A stretch of DNA of 64,000 nt from NCBI GenBank assembly GCA_016708435.1, contig JADJFV010000031.1:124001-188000 (forward strand), written 5' to 3'. The position numbers and the translations under genes are program-made. Each line of letters opens with the position of its first letter. Position 1 is the first letter of the stretch. Of this stretch, positions 54,095 to 62,069 are shown in pieces. The notes beneath the pieces were generated by a model. It was not told where the DNA came from. It saw nothing but the letters and a program-made list of their open reading frames with translations, and made no database searches. Source of the DNA: Leptospiraceae bacterium (GTDB taxonomy: Bacteria; Spirochaetota; Leptospiria; Leptospirales; Leptospiraceae).

Positions 54095-55300
54095 TTACTT
54101 TTCCATGTTTATAGTTTGTGAATGAAATATCCATATCCAAAGAACGAAGATGGACATGAAAGAAGCTGAAATAAAAATCGAAGTAGGCTCACTGGTATAT
54201 TCAGCTAAGGCTCCGATAAAGATGGCTCCAATAGGAAGAGCGCCTAAAAAGCCAAGAGTATAAACGCTCATTACCCGCCCGCGAAGTTCGTTTGGAATAA
54301 CCATTTGTAGCATTGCATTTGCCAGATTAAAGACGATCATAAAACCAAATCCGCCAATGAAAAGACCGACGAGCACAAGAGGCAACCACCGAACATAAGA
54401 AAAGAAAAATAGCATACAGGGAAAGGAAAAAAGTCCGATCATAAAAAACTTTCCTTTAAAACGAAAGTCTCCGAGAGCGGCGATTGTGAGCGCACCGGCT
54501 AACGAGCCTAAGCCCTGACTTGCCTGCATAAAGCCGACTGTAGTTGCATCGCCTTTCAAAATGTTTACAGCCCAGGCAGGCAAAAGCGTTATATAACCAA
54601 GTCCAAATACACTCGAAACAAAAATAATGAGTAATAGAATTCGAATTAGCGGATTACGAAACGAAAACAGAATTCCTTCTTTAATATCCGTGTAGGCAGA
54701 AAGACGAACAGGCTTTTCTTTTTGCTTCGGAATTCGAATCATCGTAAGCGCAATAATCACCGCCAAAAAAGAAAAACCATTCAATAAAAAACACCAAGCA
54801 GCGCCTAATTGAGAGTATGTGATACCGGCAATAGCAGGACCAACCGCCCTGGCTGCATTAAACATGGACGAATTCAACGCGATTGCATTGGTTAAATGCT
54901 CTCTGTCCACAAAATCGATTACAATGGACTGTCTAGCCGGCGCATCAAATGCATTCGCAATTCCAAGGGCAAATGCCATTACCACAATATGCCAGGAACT
55001 AATTGTTCCAGTAAATGTGAGTAGAGCTAGAATGAATGCAAGTAGCATCATCACAACTTGGGTAATGATTAAAATTGTTTTTCGAGGAAAACGATCTGAA
55101 ACAACACCGCCGACAAGAGTTAGAAGCGAAGGAGCACCCGAAGCAAAACCAACATATCCCAAAAAAACGGGCGAATGGGTAAGCTCAAAGACTAGATACC
55201 CTTGGGCTGTAACTTGCATCCACGTCCCGATGAGGGAAGCAAGTTGACCGACGAACCAGAGTCTATAGTTTCTAAACCGAAATGCTGCAAAGACTTTCAA
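54095..55300 (-). CDS. MFS transporter (MFS_3, EntS-like)
   Basis: 401 residues with 12 predicted helices. FRNYRLWFVGQLASLIGTWMQ is the strongly conserved opening of the MFS_3 group, and motif A-like GGVVSDRFPRKTILI follows helix 2. NANAFDAPARQSIVIDFV is also typical. The group exports siderophores and drugs; here the substrate is unknown. The gene is alone with a regulator-like remnant behind it. Confidence 0.88.
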   Translation of the reverse strand: MKVFAAFRFRNYRLWFVGQLASLIGTWMQVTAQGYLVFELTHSPVFLGYVGFASGAPSLLTLVGGVVSDRFPRKTILIITQVVMMLLAFILALLTFTGTISSWHIVVMAFALGIANAFDAPARQSIVIDFVDREHLTNAIALNSSMFNAARAVGPAIAGITYSQLGAAWCFLLNGFSFLAVIIALTMIRIPKQKEKPVRLSAYTDIKEGILFSFRNPLIRILLLIIFVSSVFGLGYITLLPAWAVNILKGDATTVGFMQASQGLGSLAGALTIAALGDFRFKGKFFMIGLFSFPCMLFFFSYVRWLPLVLVGLFIGGFGFMIVFNLANAMLQMVIPNELRGRVMSVYTLGFLGALPIGAIFIGALAEYTSEPTSIFISASFMSIFVLWIWIFHSQTINMEK

Positions 55301-55419
55301 TATACTCTCAGGTTTTATTTTAAAAGTGGAAATACAACTACTTTGTTTAGGATAAATATTTTGAAGAAGACCTTAAAAAAACGCTTTACAATGAGAACAA
55401 GTCTCAATAACGTATTCAT

Positions 55420-55614
55420 ATGGAAAAATGTCATTGTGCCCGTGTCCCTTTTGATCAAATAGTCAAGCTCGCCCTAAATACTAGCTGTTCTTACGAGCGA
55501 ATCGCCAAGGATTTGAATGCAGGCGAAACCTGCACCGCTTGTCGAGAAGATATGAAAGCTTATTGCGAATCTGCCGGAGCTAACACTCAATCACAATTAC
55601 AGGGGGCGCTTTAG
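55420..55614 (+). CDS. BFD-like [2Fe-2S] protein
   Basis: A 64-residue protein with the CxC-x(n)-CxxC pattern of bacterioferritin-associated ferredoxins: CHC at residues 4-6 and CTAC near 38-41, with the family's VPFDQIVKLAL helix and CSYERIAKDLNAGETC. Four Cys should hold one [2Fe-2S] cluster. Extra Cys at position 23 and in the tail are unusual. It converges on the RsmI-like gene and overlaps its last 35 bases. Confidence 0.75.
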   Translation: MEKCHCARVPFDQIVKLALNTSCSYERIAKDLNAGETCTACREDMKAYCESAGANTQSQLQGAL

Positions 55615-56245
55615 GAAATTTTTCTAACTCTTTTAGAATGTCCTTAAGCGTTCCTCTGTATTGAATTTCATCATCTGCCGTTAGGTTTAGACCCCAAGAA
55701 AATGCGATGGTTTTTTTGGAATACTTCGCAATTTCTTGAATTACTTTTTTATACCGATAGGGAGTCTCATACATTACGAGAGTATGTCCAAGCGACAAAT
55801 AACGGTTAATCTCTATCTTTCGTTTCTCTTCTTCTCGATTTAAAAACCCAATAAACGTAAACGGTGAAATTCTAAATCCACAGAGCGCCAACGCACAAGT
55901 AAGCGCACTGGCTCCGGGGACAATTTTTACTTCTATTCCATTTCTTACAGCAAGATTGACAAGTCCACTTCCCGGATCTTCTATTCCCGGAGTTCCGGCA
56001 TCTGAAATCAAGCAAGTCAAATAACTCTCTTTCAGTAAACCCAAAAGACGATTCATTTCCGAATCATCGGAATGCTCATTTAGTAATTCAAATTCTTTAT
56101 CAATTCCATTTAGCTTTAAAAGTTTGGAAGTTTCTTTGTGCTCTTCCCCAATGATTAAATCTGCCTGCTGCAATTTCTCGATTGCATTCATAGCAATATC
56201 GCGCTCATTTCCGATAGGGACTGATATGATATATAATATACTCAT
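55580..56245 (-). CDS. RsmI-like SAM-dependent methyltransferase (tetrapyrrole methylase family)
   Basis: 221 residues, shorter than typical RsmI (about 280). It has the tetrapyrrole-methylase opening (YIISVPIGNERDIAMNAIE), the DLIIGEEHKETSKLL site, LISDAGTPGIEDPGSGLV and the VPGASALTCALALCGF motif. Family members 2'-O-methylate C1402 of 16S rRNA. The C-terminal extra domain of RsmI is lacking, so this is either a short form or a relative with another substrate. Confidence 0.85.
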   Translation of the reverse strand: MSILYIISVPIGNERDIAMNAIEKLQQADLIIGEEHKETSKLLKLNGIDKEFELLNEHSDDSEMNRLLGLLKESYLTCLISDAGTPGIEDPGSGLVNLAVRNGIEVKIVPGASALTCALALCGFRISPFTFIGFLNREEEKRKIEINRYLSLGHTLVMYETPYRYKKVIQEIAKYSKKTIAFSWGLNLTADDEIQYRGTLKDILKELEKFPKAPPVIVIEC

Positions 56246-56275
56246 GGTTTAATAAAATACGGTCAATCCAATCTG

Positions 56276-56320
56276 TCATTCCCGAAACCTGTCCCCGAAA
56301 TCTTTTATCGGGGATCTAGT
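56276..56320. repeat. Hairpin-bearing intergenic repeat (TGTCATTCCCGAAA type)
   Basis: TGTCATTCCCGAAACC, then CCCCGAAATC and ATCGGGGATCT, which pair (stem about 56292-56313). A related stretch (TGTCATCCCCGAAATTTTCTG) is at 39149-39169 after the cysteine desulfurase. This is probably a dispersed intergenic repeat. Confidence 0.5.
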
Positions 56321-56370
56321 CGGGAATCTGTCATTCTTGAGACCCCTTTTCGAGTGTGACATTTGTGGTT

Positions 56371-57198
56371 TCATCTAAATACTGGCTGGATCAGGCAATT
56401 AATACTTCTACATTTATCGGCTAATTCTGAGTTTCCTTTGTCAATTAAAACTCCGAACCGAGTGGCAGATTTGAGGAGAGGAAAGTCATTCTCTGAATCT
56501 CCAAACGCCAAATCAGCATTTGCCCCTACTCTTTCCCACAAAGCTTTGACTTTGCCCTCTCCATAGGTGTAAGGCTCGACGATTTCTACGGTAGAAATTC
56601 CTTCTTTTTCTAAAAGACTCATACCAATTACATTTTCCGGTGGGATTGAGAAGACTGGACTTACTTCTCGTATAATAGTTTCCGGTGAGGCGGTAACGAT
56701 AAAAATCTTCCATTGCTTTTCTAACATAAACTTAACTAGCCCAATCATTTCTTTGTAGGGACTAACGCTTGTATTATCCTTGCGTTTGAGTTCTGCCTTC
56801 CAGACTTTCTTGGCGAAGCTACGAATTTTCTTTTCAGTCCAACCTGAAAACAAAAAGGATGACCAGCGATAAGCACTCTCCACGCCTTCCGCTTTCATTT
56901 TGTCAGAGTATTCCTTCCAGACAAATTCATTGAGTAGAGTAGGATTTTTCTCTCTCAACTTCCAGACTCTTTCTGCTTTTGTTTTGTCGTGAAAGAAATC
57001 TAGAAAATTTACCTTTAGCGATTTGAGTCCGTCAGCGATGAGTGCATTCATGACTGTCTCACCAAAGTCATTTTTAATTAATGTATTATCAAAATCAAAG
57101 GCTGCTAGTCCGGGAGATTTGCATATTTCCCAGACTAAGCTTGCATGATTTTCTCTTGTCCAATTTCTAAGCGGAAATGTCGAAATGGGTTTACTGAT
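56371..57198 (-). CDS. HAD-superfamily phosphatase (SerB-like) with likely AUC start
   Basis: About 276 residues if it starts at ATC 57198. The first ATG (57051) would leave out the essential motif I, FDFDNTLIKND, at residues 37-47. From 57204 back, AAGGA precedes ATC by six bases and gives the ordinary N-terminus (M)SKPISTFPLRNW. Other HAD motifs: motif II VTASPE, Lys in GEGKVKAL, and motif III/IV FGDSENDFPLLKSA. It resembles HAD-IB phosphoserine phosphatase-like enzymes that remove phosphate from small molecules. CTG 57204 is an alternative start. It follows the M23 peptidase stop directly. Confidence 0.78.
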   Translation of the reverse strand: MSKPISTFPLRNWTRENHASLVWEICKSPGLAAFDFDNTLIKNDFGETVMNALIADGLKSLKVNFLDFFHDKTKAERVWKLREKNPTLLNEFVWKEYSDKMKAEGVESAYRWSSFLFSGWTEKKIRSFAKKVWKAELKRKDNTSVSPYKEMIGLVKFMLEKQWKIFIVTASPETIIREVSPVFSIPPENVIGMSLLEKEGISTVEIVEPYTYGEGKVKALWERVGANADLAFGDSENDFPLLKSATRFGVLIDKGNSELADKCRSINCLIQPVFR

Positions 57199-57207
57199 AG
57201 TCAGTCC

Positions 57208-57972
57208 TTATAAATCTACTTCTTTTAAAACTGCTAATTTATCGTTTTCATTTGGAAAGTAATGTTCAGGGTTTAAAATTACACTTTGGTATCTTACTTC
57301 AAAGTGCAAGTGTGGACCTGTGGAATGACCGGTGCTTCCTGAGAACGCAATGATCTGTCCTTTCGAAACTGTATCCCCTTCTTTCACAAGCAAAATAGAA
57401 TTATGCGCATAAAGAGTTTGAATCTGATTTATATTATGTTGAATTGTAATTGAAAGTCCGTAATTTCCCTGGCTTCGAGCAAACAGGATTATACCATCAT
57501 TAGCCGCAAGCACTGGGGAACGGTTTGGACAGGCAATGTCAATTCCAGTATGCATTAAAGTTCTTCTGAGTCCGAGCTTGGATGATATTTTGGAATTCGG
57601 AGTGCCTACAGGCCAGATCAATTCACGGTAATCGGATTGAATAATCTCTCTTCCTTTCCCCTGAATAAGAAGGCTCTTACTGTATTTTTCGCCGTAAGGG
57701 AAAAACAATGGTCTAGTCATTGGAATTGGCTCAGAGGAAGTCAATTGATTGCTAGCACGAAGCTCTTCCATGTTTGAATCTATCTCTCTCAAATAGGATT
57801 CTACGCTTCCTGGCATTTCTCTTGGGATTAGCCACTTGCCCTGTTTGTCGTTTAGGGTCTGGATGAATTCGTTGTCTACTTTTAAAGCCTTTTTACTTGA
57901 ATTAGCGATAGTCGAAACTTTTGACCAAAGCATCATTCCCATTAATAGAAAAATTATATATCTCTTTCGCAT
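57208..57972 (-). CDS. M23 peptidase (LytM-like endopeptidase)
   Basis: 254 residues with a signal or anchor segment (IIFLLMGMMLWS). The C-terminal M23 domain (about 125-245) has HTGIDIACP (HxxxD), GNYGLSITIQHN, YAHNS and HSTGPHLHFEVRY (HxH). All zinc ligands are present. It would cut peptidoglycan cross-links in the periplasm. Its TAA stop is immediately followed by the HAD gene in the same frame. Confidence 0.9.
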   Translation of the reverse strand: MRKRYIIFLLMGMMLWSKVSTIANSSKKALKVDNEFIQTLNDKQGKWLIPREMPGSVESYLREIDSNMEELRASNQLTSSEPIPMTRPLFFPYGEKYSKSLLIQGKGREIIQSDYRELIWPVGTPNSKISSKLGLRRTLMHTGIDIACPNRSPVLAANDGIILFARSQGNYGLSITIQHNINQIQTLYAHNSILLVKEGDTVSKGQIIAFSGSTGHSTGPHLHFEVRYQSVILNPEHYFPNENDKLAVLKEVDL

Positions 57973-58115
57973 TTTTGTCCCTCGTTTAAGGTTAATTTTC
58001 GCTCTTTTTTAATCTTACCTATACGGTAATTTAAATCCACCTCTCTCGTCAAGGCTTTTGCGCCCTCCAAAACCGAGGTATGAGACATAGGAGTCTCCGT
58101 GCCTCTCTGGCAATC

Positions 58116-59396
58116 TTAAACCCTCGGTTTAATCCGAGTAATTAAACCAATGACAATCAGAATGAGAAATGCCGAGACGGCGAAGGTGGTGAAGGCACCG
58201 AAGGAAAAATAGAGAAGAGCAAAAGAGATAGGCGAGACGCCGCGGGCTAAGGCACCGAAGCCGCGCATGATTCCCAGGTTTTTGCCCTGATCTTGGGCGG
58301 AGGAGAAGAGAGAGGCTAGAGAAGAAAGCCCCGGATTTAAAAAAGCGCTTCCGAGGGAAATAAAGCCCAGAGAAAGAATGGTAAGACCAATGGTTCTAGA
58401 AAAGCTCAAAGCACATAGACCTACGAAAAGAGACAGAGCACCGATAAATGCAATTTTCTTTTCTGCCACTTTGCCCGATATGCGGCGAATGATACCGCCC
58501 TGGACAAGGATGATGATAGAGCCCAAATACACAAAGGTATAACCGATTTCTCTTGGATTGAAGTTTAATACATCAAACAAGAAGAAATTGATACAAAACT
58601 CAAAGCCGGAGAAAGATAGCGAGAAGATGAGGTAGATTAGACATAGAAGCGGAAGCTCGGTTACGGTGGTCTTTCTAAGTCCTAGGATTGGATGCAGTTC
58701 CTTTCTGACTTCTGAGGTCTGCGGATTAAATGTCTCTCTAAATACAAATATTACTAGAATTAAATTTACAAGTGCAATCAACACCGAAAGCAAAGCAGAC
58801 GAAGAAAAAACAGTCACCCCGTAGGCGGTCAAAGCGGGAAAGCTTGCTGTAATATCGTAGGAAGATAGGATTCCTCCGAGGGGAGGTCCGAACATAAATC
58901 CAAGACCAATCCCCGCCCCTATCATTCCCATTCCTTTGGCGCGGTCTTTTTCGGCGGTCACATCTGCCATCGCCGCGGAGGCTACGGAAATATTTCCCCC
59001 CATGCAACCTGTGATGAGTCTAGAAATTACGAAAAGAGTAAAGCTACCGGAAAAAAACCATACTAAGTAACCGAGGAAATTTCCCGTCGAGGTTAAGATT
59101 AGCGCGGGTTTACGACCAACGCGGTCTGACATTCTGCCCCAAATCGGAGCAAAGAAGAATTGTAAGATAGAATAAATGCTCCCTACTACTCCACCAAATA
59201 GAACGATGAAGAGTTTGTTCTCGTTACTAGACTCGAATAAATGAATTAGACTGAGAAAGAATTGTAGAACGGGGTCTGTTTCTCTTGCTAAAAAGAAGCG
59301 GAGAGTTTCAGGGAAGATGGGGAAAATAACAGAAAAACCCATCATGTCAATGAAAACGGTCAGGAATAATACAAGTTTTTCCCTTTTATGACTCAT
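58116..59396 (-). CDS. MFS transporter (TetA/DHA1-like)
   Basis: 426 residues, 12 helices. LTVFIDMMGFSVIFPIFPETL is the characteristic opening of the TetA/DHA1 group. Motif A is GRMSDRVGRKPALILTS, and the second repeat carries FISLGSAFLNPGLSSLASLFS. It likely exports a drug or metabolite with proton antiport. An inserted loop (about residues 35-60) is longer than in most homologues. Alone on its strand, after the phasin-like gene with its terminator. Confidence 0.88.
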   Translation of the reverse strand: MSHKREKLVLFLTVFIDMMGFSVIFPIFPETLRFFLARETDPVLQFFLSLIHLFESSNENKLFIVLFGGVVGSIYSILQFFFAPIWGRMSDRVGRKPALILTSTGNFLGYLVWFFSGSFTLFVISRLITGCMGGNISVASAAMADVTAEKDRAKGMGMIGAGIGLGFMFGPPLGGILSSYDITASFPALTAYGVTVFSSSALLSVLIALVNLILVIFVFRETFNPQTSEVRKELHPILGLRKTTVTELPLLCLIYLIFSLSFSGFEFCINFFLFDVLNFNPREIGYTFVYLGSIIILVQGGIIRRISGKVAEKKIAFIGALSLFVGLCALSFSRTIGLTILSLGFISLGSAFLNPGLSSLASLFSSAQDQGKNLGIMRGFGALARGVSPISFALLYFSFGAFTTFAVSAFLILIVIGLITRIKPRV

Positions 59397-59413
59397 TTTG
59401 ATTGTGGGTTATT

Positions 59414-59450
59414 TAAAAAAAGAAAATGCCGGAGAAAACTTACCGGCATT
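59414..59450 (-). terminator. Rho-independent terminator of the phasin-like gene
   Basis: On the minus strand, AATGCCGG and CCGGCATT (59443-59450 and 59425-59432) make a perfect 8-bp stem, with a 10-base loop, followed by TTTTCTTTTTTT. It lies 22 bases downstream of the phasin-like stop and just before the MFS start. Confidence 0.9.
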
Positions 59451-59471
59451 GAAATCAAATTTACGAACCGA

Positions 59472-59843
59472 TTATTTTGCAGCAGGTTTGTATTTTTCGA
59501 TTACAGCTTTTAACTCGTCAAGAGCAGCTTTAGCTTGTGTCTTAACTTGTTCTGGTAGTGCAGAATCAACTTGGTTGTAGATACCTTCAAAGTTTGCTTG
59601 TGCTTTAGAAACGATGTCTTGGTAACTAGCGTTAGCATTGTCTAGAACATCTTTTGTGTCTTTGATGGTTTTGTTAAGTAGGTCTCTTACTTGAACAGAT
59701 TGCTCGGATTGATCAAGCTCTCCTTTTTGTTTGATTTCATTGAATTTAGATTCGAAATCTACTAGAGAGTTTTTAAGAACTTCTTCTCCTGTTTTAAATA
59801 AAGCGATACCTGCATTTACTACGTCTGTTAGAACTTTTTCCAT
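59472..59843 (-). CDS. Phasin-like coiled-coil protein
   Basis: 123 residues from ATG 59843, which has GGAG nine bases upstream; the frame's earlier TTG overlaps that very GGAG and is rejected. It is entirely helical with heptad-like Leu/Val spacing and ends in KYKPAAK. Phasin-like proteins of this kind coat polyhydroxyalkanoate granules or act as small coiled-coil structural proteins. Strong codon bias, a good RBS and a strong terminator suggest high expression. No PHA synthase gene lies in the window, so the granule role is inferred. Confidence 0.75.
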   Translation of the reverse strand: MEKVLTDVVNAGIALFKTGEEVLKNSLVDFESKFNEIKQKGELDQSEQSVQVRDLLNKTIKDTKDVLDNANASYQDIVSKAQANFEGIYNQVDSALPEQVKTQAKAALDELKAVIEKYKPAAK

Positions 59844-59970
59844 TTTTATTTTCTCCAAATTTATAGTTCAAGAGCCACTTTAAATAATCAAGCTACCTTG
59901 CATAGCACAAAACAATTGCAAGCTGCAAGTATAAACCGTTTAATTTCTTAATTTAGTCCCAGTCTCAGAA

Positions 59971-61924
59971 CTAAGGAGACGTTGCCGCTGCGGTGCTTAC
60001 AGTAGTTCCGCCTGAAACTGCCACAAAAATGCCATTCGCGTAGGTGACTGAAACCCAAGGTGAAGTGCTCGGCAGGGTTCGCGCAGTCCATGTGATTCCG
60101 TCAGGTGAGGTGGCGGCTACATCGCTTGAAACAGTTGCACCTGATACTGCCACAAAAATTCCATTCCCATATTTGAGCGAAACCCAAGGAGAAGAACTCG
60201 GCAGGGTTCGCGCTGTCCATGTGATCCCATCTGGAGATGTGGCGGCTATGTTGGTGTTTTTAGCTACTATCACAAAAATTCCATTCCCATAGGTGACTGG
60301 AGTCCAAGTTGTAGAAACCGGCAAAGTTCGAGCTGTCCATGTGATCCCGTCAGGCGAGGTGGCGGCTATTGTGCTAACAGCATTTCCACCGGACACTGCC
60401 ACAAAACCTCCATTCCCGAAGCTCACTGAAAACCAAGTAGTCGAACTTGGTAAGACTCGGGCAGTCCATGTAATTCCGTCAGGCGAGGTGGCGGCAACAG
60501 AGTTGAGAGTAGCCACTGCTACAAAAACTCCATTCCCAAATGTAACCGAGTTCCAATAGAGCGAATTCGGCAAAGTTCGGGATGTCCATGTGATCCCGTC
60601 CGGGGAAGTAGCTGCAGCAGTGCTTAAAGAAGTTCCACCTGCTACTGCCACAAAAACGCCATTTCCATAGGTGACTGACCACCAAAGAGCAGAACTTGGC
60701 ATTGTTCGATCTGTCCAAGTAATCCCGTCTGGTGAAGTTGCTACTGCTGTGCCATTGCCCACAGCAACAAAAACTCCGTTTGCATAGGTGACTGACCTCC
60801 ATACCTGAGAACTCGGTAGAGTTCGGGCTGTCCAAGTAGACCCCAGGGACGGCTGGAGTGGTAGTAGTCGTTGTTGTGGTTGGCGTATCTACTATAATAG
60901 CAGTATTATCCAAAAACTGCATCTGGCTTGTGACCTGAGCAGTGGTGATGGTTGCGGGTGAGGTTCCTAGAATACCTGCGCTAAGACTTCCCCCTTCTTG
61001 GATATAGCTTGTGATAGCAGGAAGAAGAGTTGTAGTCAAAGGTGTGCTTGAGAAGATGATTTGGCTTGCTCCAGTTCCTATTTTTATTGCATTTCCATCA
61101 CTTCCTTTTCCATCAAATATTCCATCTTCGAAATCGGTAGCAAAGGCATTGATAACAGAATTGATGTCCTCGGGAGTGGTCTTTGTTCCAGCTTTTGTCT
61201 TATTGGCTAGGTAAGAAATCCCTGCCATCACAGATAAATTTTTGGCTGTTAAAAGATCGCTTGGATTTTTCAAGTCTAGTGCAAGATCGTCTAGCTCTGG
61301 GTAATCTTTGTCATTCAAGGAAGTCGTAGTAGCTCTCGCGGAAGCAGAAGAAAGTCCAGAGCTAAGTCCAAATCGTATGACTACTTCCTTGCTCGCCTTC
61401 TTGTTCAGAGCTGCCATATCTGTCGAGCCGGATTGTTTCATAAGCGCTTGCAATCTTCTTGAATGCATTGTAGAAAACGGAGAGGCTATTATCTTTTGGT
61501 TGTTATTTGTAATCTTACTTTCGTCGATTATCTTCACTAGTTTAAAACTAGAACTCGATGCCAGCGCAATATCTGCATTTTCCTTCTCATCGAACATCTT
61601 TGTATTTCCGCTTGGATCGCCAAGGATTGTTAGACAGGCAAAAGAGCCTGTTTTGAAATAGGTCAGAGAATAATCCCCGTTACCGTCCGTGGTTCCCGAA
61701 GATAAGACTTTTGCAGTATTACATGTCCCGTCTGCATTCAGAGGGTTTACTACTACAATACCATTCTTCACAATTCCTTTCACAGCCGTCCCTGAAACGG
61801 TAAGTTTGCTATTTCGAAATAACATCAGGCTTATGTTTTGGAATACTGAATTGTTGCTTTCCTCGGCAATCTTGCCGCAAGAAAGAAGGATTGGGAAAAT
61901 GGATAGTATAAGTAGTTTAATCAC
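59971..61924 (-). CDS. Lipoprotein with seven TSPDGITWT repeats, frameshifted
   Basis: Two overlapping frames make one protein of about 650 residues. The N-terminus is a lipoprotein (IFPILLSC). An N-terminal domain of about 330 residues is shared with the gene at 62070-64000 (LNDKDYPELDDLALDLKNP, TTPEDINSVINAFATDFEDG). A Thr-rich linker leads to seven 38-44-residue repeats of the form WTARTLPSS-xxW-SVTYGNGVFVAVSGGT-AATSPDG. The frame breaks in the CCCC run at 60841-60844; removing one base joins PAVPG to STWTARTLPSS. The last repeat ends at TSP, so seven blades could close a beta-propeller. Surface-exposed outer-membrane lipoprotein is inferred. Confidence 0.72.
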
Positions 61925-62069
61925 GGAATGCCTATTGAAAATGTAGTTTCTTGCATACTGAGTAACGACTAATCAAATAGTCAACAAGTATCTCCCATTA
62001 ATATGCACCAGTATTTATACTCAGTATCAGTCAGTAATCAGAACGAAGCGGAGTAAAAATTCCGAGTCA

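Noticed and set aside
54819..55247. Plus-strand open frame of 142 codons opposite the MFS_3 transporter
   Set aside because: Peptide is Ala/Ile/Pro-rich without domain and is the antisense of conserved transporter helices.
59990..60760. Regular direct repeats of about 115-130 bases resembling a CRISPR or satellite array
   Set aside because: On the minus strand they are in-frame protein repeats (WTARTLPSS...TSPDG) with diverged third positions; spacer-like parts are also coding, so this is a coding repeat domain.
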